64,000 nucleotides of DNA from a virus, in IMG/VR virus record IMGVR_UViG_3300035195_000412, positions 1 through 64,000 of that record; one strand, 5' to 3'. Shown here piece by piece: positions 6,974 to 16,426 of this stretch. The translations under genes and the position numbers were made by a program. The notes under the pieces were generated by a model. It saw only the letters and a program-made list of their open reading frames with translations, made no database searches and was not told where the DNA came from. Each line of letters opens with the position of its first letter. The first letter of the stretch is position 1.

Positions 6974-8974
6974 TTAAACTGCACCATAAATTTCACTAAA
7001 CTCAACACCCGACCTTGCAGCCACGAAGTTAAGAGTGATAAAGTTAATACTTCTAGAAGGTTTCACAAAGATAGAACATACAAATTCGTTTCTATCGATG
7101 ACTGAATCAGTGTTGTTTGTTTCATCACAAACTACTGAGAAATCTACTAGTCCTCTTCTGTTTTTTACATCTCTTAGGAAAGGTTCTACCGCTGCTCTAA
7201 ACTGAGCTCTTGTGAATGCATCATTGAATTCAAAGAGTTGTGATTTAGCTGCAGTTGATATTGCCTTCTCTAATACTATGAATAATCTTCTGACATTAAT
7301 TCTATCAAATGCTGATGGAGAAGTTAATGCTGTCTTATCACCGTAAAGAATTGTTCCTTGGCCTGGGAATGTTACTACTGGATTAACTCTTGCTCTGTAC
7401 AAGTCATCTCTAGATGCTTGTGAAGGGTTAAACGCAAGTTTAGTAATTCCTAGGTACTGTCCTCTAGAGAATCCTGCTGGTGAGAACCATGCATCTCTTA
7501 GTAGGTCAGACCGTGCCATTATGCCTGCTGTATGTCCGTTAGCAGGTACGTAACAGTACTTATCGTTGTATCTGTCATATTGATATGTCCAACCGCTGTC
7601 AATTACGGCATATGAACTTGAAGACATAGTGTTAGCAGTTGTGATAACGTTAGCTGCTTGTGATGACTCTGAAGTAATACCAACAACGTCTGCACGTCTT
7701 GGAGATATTACTGCAATACAATCCTTTCTACCTTCTGCAATCATAACTGCTTGGTTAGCAAGAGTAGTCCAGTCTGCAAGAATGTCTTGGTCATTACCGC
7801 TTGAATCAGCAGTTCTTGATGAACCTGTAATTAGGAAAGATATATCAGATGTTTCACCATCTTTAAAATGGGTTTCCCATGCACCGTACTTCTGAGCTGC
7901 AGTTGCAGTTTTTCCATTACTACCTTTATCTAAAGATGAAACTTCTGCCAATGTTGGTCTTAAGAATGCTTTACCCGTAGTCGCTGATACTGCGTGTGTT
8001 CTATGTTCCGCTGCACTGTTAACCATTGCAGTTGAATGTTGTCCCCAATATACCCACTCTGAACTGTTTCCTATTACATTTCTGTAGTAGTTAGACTCAC
8101 CACTTGTATCTTTTGCGTCTGAGGCAAGAGAAACAAATCCATAAGTCTCTAACATTGTGTGTGGAACTCCTGTGATTAAACCCTCTTCGTCTACTACGAC
8201 TACGTGAATTTCGTCTGTTGTTCCACTAGCTGTTGTTGCTGATGCAGACTTGCCTGGAGCTTTATCGAATGATGCATAGAATTCCCAGTATCTATTAACT
8301 GCAGTATTGTTTGCAACGGTTGCTACTAGACCTGTTCCTGTTGGTTGTCCTAATGCTTCGATTGTGATATTGTCTGAGTTGATTGCTAGAACTCTATATT
8401 GTTGAGTTGTTGAACCAAATGTGATGATGTCTCTGACTTGTACTAATGCACCGCCACCACTCGAAAGTGTTATAACGGTTTGACCAGCTGCCTCTTCGGC
8501 ACCTGTTGTTGTCGCTGCATCATTGTAATATGCATCTGAGGATGCACATACAGAAACTTTCAATGAATTACCTAAGACGCCAGGGCATCTTGCAATCCAT
8601 TTACCTACTGTTCCACCGAGAGCTCCACTCTCGTATGATTGAACATATTCGTCATGATTCTTTAAAAGTGATGATGTAGAACCACCAGTATTTGCACTAA
8701 ACAAACCTGTGGTGTTAATCCTAACTACTTTAAGAGATGAACCATATCTTAAAAATGCTTCTGCTGAATAAAAGTCTTCTGCTCCTGCAAGTGTATTAGC
8801 TGGTTCGTAAAACTCATCGACTAAACCCTTTGTATCTGAAACTGTCTTAACTTCATCAACAGGGCCCCATTGGAATGAACCAGCGAAAGCACCAGTTGTG
8901 CTTGATACTGCTGGTACAACATTTGTAAGGTCTACCTCTTTGACCTGTACGCCTGGTGATACTTGAAATGCCAT
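6974..8974 (-). CDS. gp18: Contractile tail sheath protein, gp18-like
   Basis: The 666-residue sheath subunit (T4: 659) contracts to drive the tube through the cell envelope. The N-terminus FQVSPGVQVKEVDLTNVVPA and the C-terminal block RAQFRAAVEPFLRDVKNRRG (near 603-622) are the conserved sheath-core segments. The central part, about residues 120-330, is the variable protease-resistant region and is rich in Ser, Thr and Gly. ATG is preceded by AGGAG, and a perfect late box sits 40 nt upstream. The C-terminal arm (FITLNFVAARSGVEFSEIYG) is the strand that links neighbouring subunits. Confidence 0.97.
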   Translation of the reverse strand: MAFQVSPGVQVKEVDLTNVVPAVSSTTGAFAGSFQWGPVDEVKTVSDTKGLVDEFYEPANTLAGAEDFYSAEAFLRYGSSLKVVRINTTGLFSANTGGSTSSLLKNHDEYVQSYESGALGGTVGKWIARCPGVLGNSLKVSVCASSDAYYNDAATTTGAEEAAGQTVITLSSGGGALVQVRDIITFGSTTQQYRVLAINSDNITIEALGQPTGTGLVATVANNTAVNRYWEFYASFDKAPGKSASATTASGTTDEIHVVVVDEEGLITGVPHTMLETYGFVSLASDAKDTSGESNYYRNVIGNSSEWVYWGQHSTAMVNSAAEHRTHAVSATTGKAFLRPTLAEVSSLDKGSNGKTATAAQKYGAWETHFKDGETSDISFLITGSSRTADSSGNDQDILADWTTLANQAVMIAEGRKDCIAVISPRRADVVGITSESSQAANVITTANTMSSSSYAVIDSGWTYQYDRYNDKYCYVPANGHTAGIMARSDLLRDAWFSPAGFSRGQYLGITKLAFNPSQASRDDLYRARVNPVVTFPGQGTILYGDKTALTSPSAFDRINVRRLFIVLEKAISTAAKSQLFEFNDAFTRAQFRAAVEPFLRDVKNRRGLVDFSVVCDETNNTDSVIDRNEFVCSIFVKPSRSINFITLNFVAARSGVEFSEIYGAV

Positions 8975-9013
8975 ACTTTTTCTCCTGTTAATGTAAAAAG
9001 TTGTTTACTGTTT

Positions 9014-9021
9014 TATTTATA
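9014..9021 (-). promoter_or_regulatory. Late promoter TATAAATA for gp18-gp19
   Basis: A perfect late box on the minus strand, 39 nt before the gp18 ATG, between the gp17 stop and gp18. It leaves a normal leader with an AGGAG site. Confidence 0.8.
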
Positions 9022-9053
9022 ACTTTTAATTTCCTAACTTAATAGCTTTATTA

Positions 9054-10643
9054 CTATTCCATGTTTTTGTGATACCATCTATCACCTTGATTATCAACAA
9101 ATGATGTTTCCTGTTGTGAAACATCTCCAAAGACTCCCGCTGGTAGCAAGTCGTCTTGAATTATCTTCTGTTGTTCTGCATACAACAAGTCTTTGACTTG
9201 TGTATCAGTCAAGTGATAAAAGTATTCTGTGGTGATAAACCAACTGAACATTACGACATTCATTACCATGTCGTCGTGATATCCTCTATCAGCCTCGAAA
9301 CTAGTACCTTTATTTATGAAGGTCATAAGCTCCGTGATTGTAGGTCTATCCACTAACTCTAATCTGTGTTCTTCCAACAACTCTTTCATTGTAGAACAAC
9401 CGATACGTTTAATCTTTCTCGACATCGTAACTCCAATGTCTTCTGCTTTTGCAAAACCTTGAGTAAAGACGTTTTCGTACTCTATATCATAGTGTAGTTG
9501 ATTAGCCACCATAGCACCTTCGTTATTATTCTCAATTATTACAATTGGCTTATTGTAAGGTGTTACAAACTTATTTATAATATCGGGGAAGAGAAGGGGA
9601 CTTATCATGTTATCTCTGTACACAGCCACTTGTTTAAAGGGTTGTGTAGACACATCGAAGATAGTAAACGTCGACCAATCCATCCCTCTACCCTTTGCCA
9701 CGTCGACTGTTACTATGTACTCATGACCTTCTATTGGTTTATTATACATTGTGAAACCGTCTCTCATCCATTCACCGTCTACTGCTTTCATCTCTAATAG
9801 TGTGTTACTATTAATAAGAGTATTACCAGTTCCTAAGAACGAGTTACCATACTCTTGTTCAAACTGTGCTTCCGATGTATTTGCAATGGTTTGTTTTTTC
9901 CATTCTTCATCTCTGCCTGGCACATCAAACCAATTAATAAGGAAGTCTTTGTACTCTGATTGTCCGTGTACTGCACTCTCATATATCTTATGAAACATAT
10001 TACCTACACCGTTTGCAGTAGAGGTAATAATAACCTTTGAATCTTTACCCGATGTTACCACTGGATATGTTGCAGTATAGAATGTTGCAGCGTCTTCTAC
10101 GAATGCAAACTCATCCAAATATAGTAGGTTGATAGACATACCACGAATGGATGATGAGGACGTTGCAGCTGCAACAACCTTCGAGTCGTTTGCAAATTCT
10201 ATCGAACCTTTGTTGAGAATCTTAACGCCCGGCTGTAAAAAGAACGGAACTGATTCTAACATGGTAACAATACGTGCAATCATCTCCCTTGCAATTGCAC
10301 CTTTGTTTGCAAGAACTGCTACAGTAACCTCGGGATGAAACACTAGATACCACAATAAGTATGCACATGATGTGATTGATTTACCACTCTGTCTTGATGC
10401 AAGTACTACATTAAAACGATTACTATCGTAATGTTTTATAAGTTTATCTTGATATCCACGAAGCTTAAAAGGTACCATACCTTCATCTAGTGATATAATT
10501 TGTGTGTAATTTTCAATGAAATGACATGGGTCTTCAGAACACTTCATGTATTCTGCAAGCTCTTTTTCGGTATATTGATGTTCTATACCCGAACGTTTGA
10601 TGAGGTTGTTACCTAAGTATCCCTCGTTTGTAGGTTGTACCAT
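9054..10643 (-). CDS. gp17: Terminase large subunit, gp17-like
   Basis: A 529-residue DNA packaging ATPase and nuclease (T4: 610). The Walker A variant VVLASRQSGKSITS lies near residues 80-93. Walker B with the catalytic Glu follows as INLLYLDEFAFVED near 170. The coupling motif is seen in KVIITSTANGVGN. The C-terminal RNase H-like nuclease starts with IVTVDVAKGRGMDWSTF near 310, with further acidic residues downstream (IIENNNEGA; YHDDMVMNV). It docks on the gp20 portal and cuts concatemers. The start overlaps the gp16 stop by one base (TAATG), so translation is probably coupled. Confidence 0.97.
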   Translation of the reverse strand: MVQPTNEGYLGNNLIKRSGIEHQYTEKELAEYMKCSEDPCHFIENYTQIISLDEGMVPFKLRGYQDKLIKHYDSNRFNVVLASRQSGKSITSCAYLLWYLVFHPEVTVAVLANKGAIAREMIARIVTMLESVPFFLQPGVKILNKGSIEFANDSKVVAAATSSSSIRGMSINLLYLDEFAFVEDAATFYTATYPVVTSGKDSKVIITSTANGVGNMFHKIYESAVHGQSEYKDFLINWFDVPGRDEEWKKQTIANTSEAQFEQEYGNSFLGTGNTLINSNTLLEMKAVDGEWMRDGFTMYNKPIEGHEYIVTVDVAKGRGMDWSTFTIFDVSTQPFKQVAVYRDNMISPLLFPDIINKFVTPYNKPIVIIENNNEGAMVANQLHYDIEYENVFTQGFAKAEDIGVTMSRKIKRIGCSTMKELLEEHRLELVDRPTITELMTFINKGTSFEADRGYHDDMVMNVVMFSWFITTEYFYHLTDTQVKDLLYAEQQKIIQDDLLPAGVFGDVSQQETSFVDNQGDRWYHKNME

Positions 10644-11059
10644 TACTTATTCTTCTTTAGAAATTTCTGCAACTCAGATGTTGAACCGACATAGAGATGA
10701 TTGTGTTGTGTTCCAATCCTTTTTTCTTCGTCGTCTTTTTCTAATTCTTTTAATTTCTTCTGCACGTCTAATAATTTTTCTGCAGTATCACCAACCGTTT
10801 TAAGTAGTTGTCCAGCAACTTCATATGCACGAGGATGTTCTGTTTCCTTTGCAACATCTAAGATACCTTCAATTGCATCTTGCCCACGCTCTACAAGACC
10901 ATAGAGATTTTCTCTTGCATATTTGTAGTCGTTTACTATTGATTCACCCCTGTCTTTAACAGTAGGTAATTTTTTGGGAAGTATTTCTACTTCTGTTTTG
11001 ATTTCAGTATGAATGTCTAAGACATCATCTAACTGTTTATCTATCGTGTCTTTTGTCAT
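10643..11059 (-). CDS. gp16: Terminase small subunit, gp16-like
   Basis: A 138-residue helical protein (T4 gp16: 164) directly before gp17, as in T4. The centre (KDRGESIVNDYKYARENLYG, about 36-55) matches the family core, and a coiled coil fills about residues 60-115 (VAKETEHPRAYEVAGQLLKT then LDVQKKLKELEKDDEEKR). It recognises phage DNA and stimulates the gp17 ATPase. It lies 3 nt after gp15 and overlaps gp17, so it is part of a neck-packaging operon. Confidence 0.9.
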   Translation of the reverse strand: MTKDTIDKQLDDVLDIHTEIKTEVEILPKKLPTVKDRGESIVNDYKYARENLYGLVERGQDAIEGILDVAKETEHPRAYEVAGQLLKTVGDTAEKLLDVQKKLKELEKDDEEKRIGTQHNHLYVGSTSELQKFLKKNK

Positions 11060-11061
11060 TA

Positions 11062-12138
11062 TTAACTCGCATCTGTAGTCCTATCGTCTGCAAAGCTTCT
11101 TGTAGAACCATCATCATAAAATGTTACCGTTTCTGCAACGACGAATGTATCAGTTGGGTCAACCGAACCAACAAATTTAAGTTTAGTTTTTGCATCTAAT
11201 GTCACTGCACTTGATACAACAATACTCTTTTTATCCTCAGCAATCGAAGCTATAGTTGGATTCGTTGCTAAGTTCGTACCGAATACTTCATCGTTTGCAC
11301 TTATCTTAGTATTTATAGCCGTTGCAAAAGAGATTGTAGTGGATGAAGATACTGCAGTTGAGGTTGTTTCTCCAAAGGCTGGTTCGTAATGTTTGACTTC
11401 TTTAACCAGTCCACTACCGTCTATCTCACTGGTAGTGAATAGACCACTTGCAGTCTTAACTTGACCTTGCACTCCGTCTGATATGTATGTTCTTTCAATA
11501 ACATTCTTAATAACTTCACCAGTATATACTGGGCCGAAGAAATATAACTTCATAGTAAACTCTAATGTGTACTCAATCACACGTCTTTCTTCGAATGAAC
11601 CTTCGTATTGGTCTTCCATTGTTACAGAACCTAGAATGATAGGTACGTCTCTGTAATCAACCATAGAGTCAATCATCTTCATGGTAACTGTGTATTCGGG
11701 TTGGAAATATGGTAGTATTTGTTCTACTATTTGTAGTGCATCGTTCATGTTCTTTGCAAGAATCGATAGACTAAATGTTAAATTATATGGTGCTGGTTGA
11801 TACTGGAATCCTCTCTTTCCTGTATCTGCACTCTCTAGTTGTGATTTAGAACTTCTAATTAGTTTGTTTTGTTGTCTTGTTGCATCGTATTCAAACCCTG
11901 TAAGTTCGAATGCAAGTCTAGGCATACTGATTGCAGTTCTCATACCATCACCAAGGTCAGCATCTTCTGCTAGTCTTTGTAGGAACTTTTGTTTCGGCCC
12001 ATAACTTATGGGTACCTTTTGTTCCGTGAGTACAGTTCCATCTGCCTTGACTTTCTTAACAGTTATGTTATTAAAAAGAGTACCAAAAATTGATACAGCT
12101 CTCTTCATTGTTTCATTATAAAAATATGTACCAAACAT
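11062..12138 (-). CDS. gp15: Tail terminator / sheath stabiliser, gp15-like
   Basis: The 358-residue protein caps the finished tail and binds the neck. Its N-terminal 250 residues match T4 gp15 (272): the start MFGTYFYNETMKRAVSIFGTLF and the block IVEQILPYFQPEYTVTMKM (about 136-154) are nearly the T4 wording. About 100 extra C-terminal residues (from KEVKHYEPAFGETT) are Ser/Thr/Val-rich and look like a small beta domain. A similar strand pattern (AINTKISANDEVFGTNL) recurs near the end of the gp7-position protein. The start ATG overlaps the gp14 stop by one base. Confidence 0.93.
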   Translation of the reverse strand: MFGTYFYNETMKRAVSIFGTLFNNITVKKVKADGTVLTEQKVPISYGPKQKFLQRLAEDADLGDGMRTAISMPRLAFELTGFEYDATRQQNKLIRSSKSQLESADTGKRGFQYQPAPYNLTFSLSILAKNMNDALQIVEQILPYFQPEYTVTMKMIDSMVDYRDVPIILGSVTMEDQYEGSFEERRVIEYTLEFTMKLYFFGPVYTGEVIKNVIERTYISDGVQGQVKTASGLFTTSEIDGSGLVKEVKHYEPAFGETTSTAVSSSTTISFATAINTKISANDEVFGTNLATNPTIASIAEDKKSIVVSSAVTLDAKTKLKFVGSVDPTDTFVVAETVTFYDDGSTRSFADDRTTDAS

Positions 12139-13001
12139 TATGTGACCTCACCAAATGGATTTGTCTCTGAGAAGTCTAGGTATCCATCTGCTTTATCTTC
12201 GAAGTCTTTATTCTGTGCATCACCATCATTTGCAAACGTTAGAACGTCTGTAATGGATTCTATGACCACTGTCTTACCACTTGATGCACCAACTAAGGTA
12301 TCACCAACTGCAAGGGTTCTTGTAACATCCTTGATAGTAAGTTTACGTATCTCGTCTGATGCGCCTGGCGTCCAACCAATAACTTCACCAGTTGCAGCTC
12401 CACTGTATTTTATAGCTTCTTGAATTGTAAATTCTCCACTTGTATTTGAAACAACCATTTCGATTGTATATGCCTGTTCGTTTTCTACTAAGTCTACTAC
12501 TGTTCCAGTATCGAAATCCTCTCCACTGTATTCGAACAACTCACATTGTAATTTGAATACAAATAATTTTCCGACTTGATAGAATGGGTTCTCATGTTCT
12601 ACAAATTTGATTTCAAACATTGAACCACTCATAGGGAAGTAAATTAAATCTCCCTCGTTAGGTCTTAATGATGTTGTAAGGTTCGAATCAAGAGAAATGA
12701 ATCTTTCCCATGTTCTTAGCGATATTACAAAGGTTGCAGTATCCCTAACTGAGACACCAAACTTAGACATTAAATCCCCATCACCTTCAAATCCATCTGT
12801 ATTTTCTAGGTACATTTCTACTGAGTATGCATCTCCAAATTTAGATTGCACATCTTCACCAAGGATAGTATCTTCCTCTACAATTTCTCTTGGTAGGTAA
12901 AATGTTTCGTGTCCATACATTCTAAGTGACTCAACAACGATGTCTTCAAATAACATCTGTTCAGTACTAACTGCATGGTTAAAAAATACATTTGTTGGCA
13001 T
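12138..13001 (-). CDS. gp14: Neck protein, gp14-like
   Basis: A 287-residue neck component (T4: 256) that with gp13 seals the packaged head and joins head to tail. Family stretches are VFFNHAVSTEQMLFEDIVVE (about 4-23), FYLPREIVEEDTILGED, and GDLIYFPMSGSMFEIKFVEH with NPFYQVGKLFVFKLQCELFE. The order gp13-gp14-gp15 is as in T4. The last 100 residues (Ser/Thr/Gly with short strands) extend beyond the T4 length and end in FSETNPFGEVT, matching the conserved ESNPFD tail of T4 gp14. Confidence 0.93.
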   Translation of the reverse strand: MPTNVFFNHAVSTEQMLFEDIVVESLRMYGHETFYLPREIVEEDTILGEDVQSKFGDAYSVEMYLENTDGFEGDGDLMSKFGVSVRDTATFVISLRTWERFISLDSNLTTSLRPNEGDLIYFPMSGSMFEIKFVEHENPFYQVGKLFVFKLQCELFEYSGEDFDTGTVVDLVENEQAYTIEMVVSNTSGEFTIQEAIKYSGAATGEVIGWTPGASDEIRKLTIKDVTRTLAVGDTLVGASSGKTVVIESITDVLTFANDGDAQNKDFEDKADGYLDFSETNPFGEVT

Positions 13002-13005
13002 GTTT

Positions 13006-13821
13006 TTATCCCATTAAGTCCATGACTGGCATTTCAAAATTCAGTCTAGACTCTTCTTCTAATCTTGTAATTTCCTCTTGAGCTTCGGACTTCATTTGTG
13101 CAGCGTCTAATGTGACTCCGCCAGGTAATGCAATTCCCGAAAACTTAGATAGGTTTTCACCCCACTGATACTTAACTAATGCAGTACAATATTTCTTCAA
13201 CCATATATCGTCATAGACATCTGTCATATCTGTTGGGTCAATCTTTCTGTAACATTCAATGATTAAGTATTCACCAGCTGTTAAACTAGATGCATCTAAA
13301 TCTAGATATAATCTATTAGAATGCATGTTGTATCTTATAGGTGTTCTTCCAACTAGAATATTATTCATCATTGAAAGGTTCTGTTGCACCATTTCATAAT
13401 GTAAAACATTAGTTGAAGATAAGTCGTACATGTCATTCAATCTTAATTGATATCTCAAATCAAACATATTAAGATTTGATTTGTCGTTGAATGGTAAAAT
13501 GTTTAAAACAGATAGCACATGTTCGGGTAGAGTGAGATAGTTTTGTTGTTCTTTGTAAGTTTGTCCACTTATTACTTGACCACCAGCTGTGGCAGCTGAA
13601 TGTGATTCATCTGACTTGAATGAATCTATCTGATTTTGTGTAAGTTGATGTTTTAAATAGGTTTTGATACTACCATCATAGCAGTATTCTCTAAAGTATT
13701 GAAGACCTTCATCAAGCCTATCATCAAACTGGTCGTCATCAACGTTGATTTCCAACACAGGTGCGCCTAGTTTTCTCTTGACATACTCCTTGAGGGTTGC
13801 TTTTGAATTGGGTTGTGCCAT
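13006..13821 (-). CDS. gp13: Neck protein, gp13-like
   Basis: The 271-residue protein (T4: 309) binds the portal after packaging. Recognisable parts are TLKEYVKRKLGAPVLEINVD (9-28), a pattern shared by T4 gp13 relatives, the LDEGLQYFREYCYDG helix and the C-terminal KKYCTALVKYQWGENLSKF. The ATG has an AGGAAA site and a CATAAATA late box further upstream. It heads the run gp13 to gp17. Confidence 0.92.
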   Translation of the reverse strand: MAQPNSKATLKEYVKRKLGAPVLEINVDDDQFDDRLDEGLQYFREYCYDGSIKTYLKHQLTQNQIDSFKSDESHSAATAGGQVISGQTYKEQQNYLTLPEHVLSVLNILPFNDKSNLNMFDLRYQLRLNDMYDLSSTNVLHYEMVQQNLSMMNNILVGRTPIRYNMHSNRLYLDLDASSLTAGEYLIIECYRKIDPTDMTDVYDDIWLKKYCTALVKYQWGENLSKFSGIALPGGVTLDAAQMKSEAQEEITRLEEESRLNFEMPVMDLMG

Positions 13822-13843
13822 AATAGTATTTCCTGTTTAATAC

Positions 13844-13851
13844 TATTTATG
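13844..13851 (-). promoter_or_regulatory. Late promoter-like CATAAATA for gp13
   Basis: The minus strand reads CATAAATA (one mismatch), 22 nt before the gp13 ATG, in the short gap before the membrane-protein gene. The spacing leaves space for the AGGAAA ribosome site. Confidence 0.6.
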
Positions 13852-13857
13852 CGTTTT

Positions 13858-14118
13858 TTATTCTTGGAAATAAGTCTTTGTGGTAAGTTTGTCTATTTTG
13901 TCTGAGATACGGTTTAATTGGTCTATCAACTTTGCCATGTCTCTCTCAATCTCTTCACGTGTGACATAGTCTTTTGCTATCTCTTCACGAGTCTTGTTGA
14001 GTAGAATACCCTGTCGTGACACCTCTTGAAGTGTGTTTCTAAGAAGAAAGCCAATAGGTACGATAACAAATACTGTAACGATATTCCAAAGTATGTAAGG
14101 TGTGATAGTAAGTTCCAT
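13858..14118 (-). CDS. Small single-span membrane protein with coiled coil
   Basis: An 86-residue protein. One membrane helix (YILWNIVTVFVIVPIGFLL, about 8-26) is followed by a charged coiled coil to the end (EEIERDMAKLIDQLNRISD). No signal cleavage site is seen. Proteins of this size and shape in late regions can be holins, spanins or membrane anchors, but no motif decides. Its ATG is 5 nt after a TCTAAATA box and lacks a ribosome site, so the mRNA may be leaderless. It separates the neck operon from the oxygenase block. Confidence 0.7.
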   Translation of the reverse strand: MELTITPYILWNIVTVFVIVPIGFLLRNTLQEVSRQGILLNKTREEIAKDYVTREEIERDMAKLIDQLNRISDKIDKLTTKTYFQE

Positions 14119-14123
14119 ACTAC

Positions 14124-14131
14124 TATTTAGA
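14124..14131 (-). promoter_or_regulatory. Late promoter-like TCTAAATA, 5 nt before ATG
   Basis: One mismatch from TATAAATA on the minus strand, with the same 5-nt distance to an ATG (14118) as six other genes of the window and no Shine-Dalgarno sequence. Confidence 0.5.
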
Positions 14132-14135
14132 GATT

Positions 14136-14843
14136 TTAGTTCAGTGTGGGGTTGCCTAATTCATCTAATTCAAAAGTAAATTCATTCTCATGAGGTGGAT
14201 TCCCTTGAGGGTCTCTTCTTTCACGACTATTTGTTATTTGTTGTACTCTACAATTGAATGAAATTGAGTATCTTTCTTTGTCTGTAGGATTGGGTTCTAC
14301 CATATGCATTGCACCACTAGGAAACATTATAAGTCTTCCAGTAACAGGCCCATATCCCATACTCTCGTGCATTCTAGCGTTAGTAGGATGGTCTGCAACT
14401 ACCTTCGGGTCTGTATTGATTAGTTGAAGGTTACCTTCATCACCGTCTCCATGTACGTAAAAGACTCCACTATACCAACAACCATTGTGTAAATGTGGTG
14501 TATTCCATGCACCTTTATCATTTATGTTTGCCCATGTATTATCTATTTTGATTTGTGAATCGTCGGGATGAACTCTAAAGAATTGTTGCACTTCATCTCT
14601 CAATGCAGCTTCAATACATCTAATAATCTTTTGAAAGGCTGGATGTTTTTCTACACCATCTTGAGACTGCCAACCAGTATATCTGTTTGATATTTGTCTA
14701 CCTTTTGGGTCTCTTTGTCTCCATGCATCCATCTCATTCTTAAGGGATGTTAAGTATTCTTTTGATACTGAAGCATTACCATACTTTTTGTCAAGTACAT
14801 CTCTTTCAAATATAAATGTAGGGAATGCTAATCTAACTGTCAT
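14136..14843 (-). CDS. Putative 2-oxoglutarate/Fe(II) oxygenase, type 2OG-FeII_Oxy_5
   Basis: A 235-residue protein. Two histidines near 118-120 (NTPHLHNGCWYSG) and one near 183 (PSGAMHMVEPNPTDKERYS), with Arg and Ser after it, fit the iron and 2-oxoglutarate sites of a double-stranded beta-helix dioxygenase. The blocks GRLIMFPSGAMH and RYSISFNCRV are typical of the marine-phage family. The exact residue replacing the usual Asp is probably Asn121. The substrate is unknown. The start at ATG 14843 is chosen because GGAGA lies 7 nt upstream; it overlaps the upstream gene by 11 nt. Confidence 0.8.
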   Translation of the reverse strand: MTVRLAFPTFIFERDVLDKKYGNASVSKEYLTSLKNEMDAWRQRDPKGRQISNRYTGWQSQDGVEKHPAFQKIIRCIEAALRDEVQQFFRVHPDDSQIKIDNTWANINDKGAWNTPHLHNGCWYSGVFYVHGDGDEGNLQLINTDPKVVADHPTNARMHESMGYGPVTGRLIMFPSGAMHMVEPNPTDKERYSISFNCRVQQITNSRERRDPQGNPPHENEFTFELDELGNPTLN

Positions 14844-15732
14844 CTTGGTCTCCAAATAAATCCAACTGCACTTCTGCTTTATGTTCTACTAAATCGGGAT
14901 TATGCATAGGACACTCGGGTGGTGGATTCTCTTCTTTAAACATTCTTCCCTTCTCATTCCAATACTTAATTCTTCTATAGGCACCTGCCATTCCTTCGAT
15001 ATGCCTCTTCTCTTCTCTAAGTTCGGGTGACCTATTCCACTCATCCATTGTTTTTAACTTACCACCATCTTCACCTACTCTATGAGTAGTTCTAACTGAC
15101 CTATTTTCTTGCCACGATTTATTGTCATAAGTTATATATGATGCTGTCCAATCTTCTCTTCTGTATGGAATGATTTGAACCAATGGTGTTCCAGCTTTAA
15201 TTGTAAAGTCTTTATTCGTTTTAGGATAGAAAATAATCTGAGAGTTATCCATATTCACATTAAATGCATCTGTATCAATCATACCTTGCCATGTTGCAAA
15301 ATACTTATTTTGAAATAGAAAGGGGTCTAGGTATAGACAAGAATAGCCTGGCGGAGTAATAATATTCCATGGTGCTTTCATTTTGAATGCATCTTTTGTT
15401 GGTGCATCTTCTTTAGATAAGTAAGTAAATTGATGACCTGCTTGTCCAGCTGGATGTGTTGGTGATGAAAGTCTGTCTTGTGGGTCTGTTCTTGATTTAC
15501 TAGAATGTTCACTTACAAATACTTTCATGTCTTTCTTTGCACAAAGATACCACCCAGTCTTTAACCAGTCATCCATAGCAGGACATGACCTTATAGTCTG
15601 AGTTTTATGACCACGAACATTCTCTTGAACTTTCATAGTCTTCCACCAATCGGGAACTAGTTTCTTTGCTAGAACTGGTTTCCAATTCTCTGTGGTTTCT
15701 TTATCATAACATGTAAATTCAATCGTAGGCAT
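14833..15732 (-). CDS. DUF6065-like protein of unknown function
   Basis: A 299-residue protein starting MPTIEFTCYDKETTENWKPV. It contains VPDWWKTMK near residue 30, a TIRSCPAMDDWLKTGWYL block near 48 and TPLVQIIPYRREDW near 197. This arrangement resembles the DUF6065-type proteins of marine phages and bacteria. Family membership is my recollection, not a search. Four cysteines are scattered and form no clear metal site. A GTG 6 nt upstream (15738) could also start it. It is wedged with overlaps between two oxygenase-like genes, so the three are probably translated together and may act in one modification pathway. Confidence 0.65.
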   Translation of the reverse strand: MPTIEFTCYDKETTENWKPVLAKKLVPDWWKTMKVQENVRGHKTQTIRSCPAMDDWLKTGWYLCAKKDMKVFVSEHSSKSRTDPQDRLSSPTHPAGQAGHQFTYLSKEDAPTKDAFKMKAPWNIITPPGYSCLYLDPFLFQNKYFATWQGMIDTDAFNVNMDNSQIIFYPKTNKDFTIKAGTPLVQIIPYRREDWTASYITYDNKSWQENRSVRTTHRVGEDGGKLKTMDEWNRSPELREEKRHIEGMAGAYRRIKYWNEKGRMFKEENPPPECPMHNPDLVEHKAEVQLDLFGDQDDS

Positions 15733-16423
15733 CTTCACCCCATAAAGTCCTTAGACTAATTTCGTCCCCTCTTATAACCAAAGAACGTCTATCCATATAC
15801 TTTGCAGCTGGTTTGGGTGCGTCTGCACCATGTGGTATTCTTCCATCAAATATTAATAATCTATTAGGTTTAAAATACACTTCTGCAACTTGATGATTTT
15901 TAATATGGTCTGCTCTTCCGTGTATTCCTTGTTGCATTTTATCATACATTCTTAAAGAACCCCCCCAAGAATCATTCCAAAATTTATTTGGATAATATAA
16001 AAATGAAAGATTCCAATCATCTTGAGGTTCACAATCTGCATGTGTTGTTCCCTCTAGTCCTTGAGTCTGAGAATTCAAACCAAAGTATTGAAATCTCTCC
16101 CACATAAATCCAAAGTCGGTTTGTAACTTTCTATTAAACCATCTCATAAGATATGTTTTTTTGGGTTCCATATCATGTTCTATTTCTTGGTCATGGCCTC
16201 TGAAGAAACCTGCTCCCCAAAAACTATGATGAGGTAATCCTGTAGGACTGTTTGAGTTTACTTGATTACTTTTTCCCCAAAAAGCATTTCTAGTTATTTT
16301 ATCATCAATACAATGATGCATTGTTGTAGATAAGTAATCGTCTAAAACGTATACTTTTTTCAAAGGCATATCTTTGATATGGAAAGGTTCTTTGATGAAC
16401 TCTAACTCAACGTTTAAATCCAT
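15719..16423 (-). CDS. 2-oxoglutarate/Fe(II) oxygenase, prolyl 4-hydroxylase type
   Basis: A 234-residue protein with the complete iron and co-substrate signature: HxD in GTTHADCEPQDDWNLSFLYY (about 127-146), distal His in IFDGRIPHGADAP (about 193-205) and the 2-oxoglutarate Arg in RRSLVIRGDE. GGSLRMYD matches the conserved strand between them. Prolyl hydroxylase-like enzymes oxidise proline or other residues in proteins, and some act on small molecules. No signal peptide, so it acts in the cytoplasm. Possible protein substrates lie downstream in transcription logic: the Pro-rich repeat proteins at 18679-21579 and 29376-32293. That link is an inference. Confidence 0.85.
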   Translation of the reverse strand: MDLNVELEFIKEPFHIKDMPLKKVYVLDDYLSTTMHHCIDDKITRNAFWGKSNQVNSNSPTGLPHHSFWGAGFFRGHDQEIEHDMEPKKTYLMRWFNRKLQTDFGFMWERFQYFGLNSQTQGLEGTTHADCEPQDDWNLSFLYYPNKFWNDSWGGSLRMYDKMQQGIHGRADHIKNHQVAEVYFKPNRLLIFDGRIPHGADAPKPAAKYMDRRSLVIRGDEISLRTLWGEDAYD

Positions 16424-16426
16424 TGA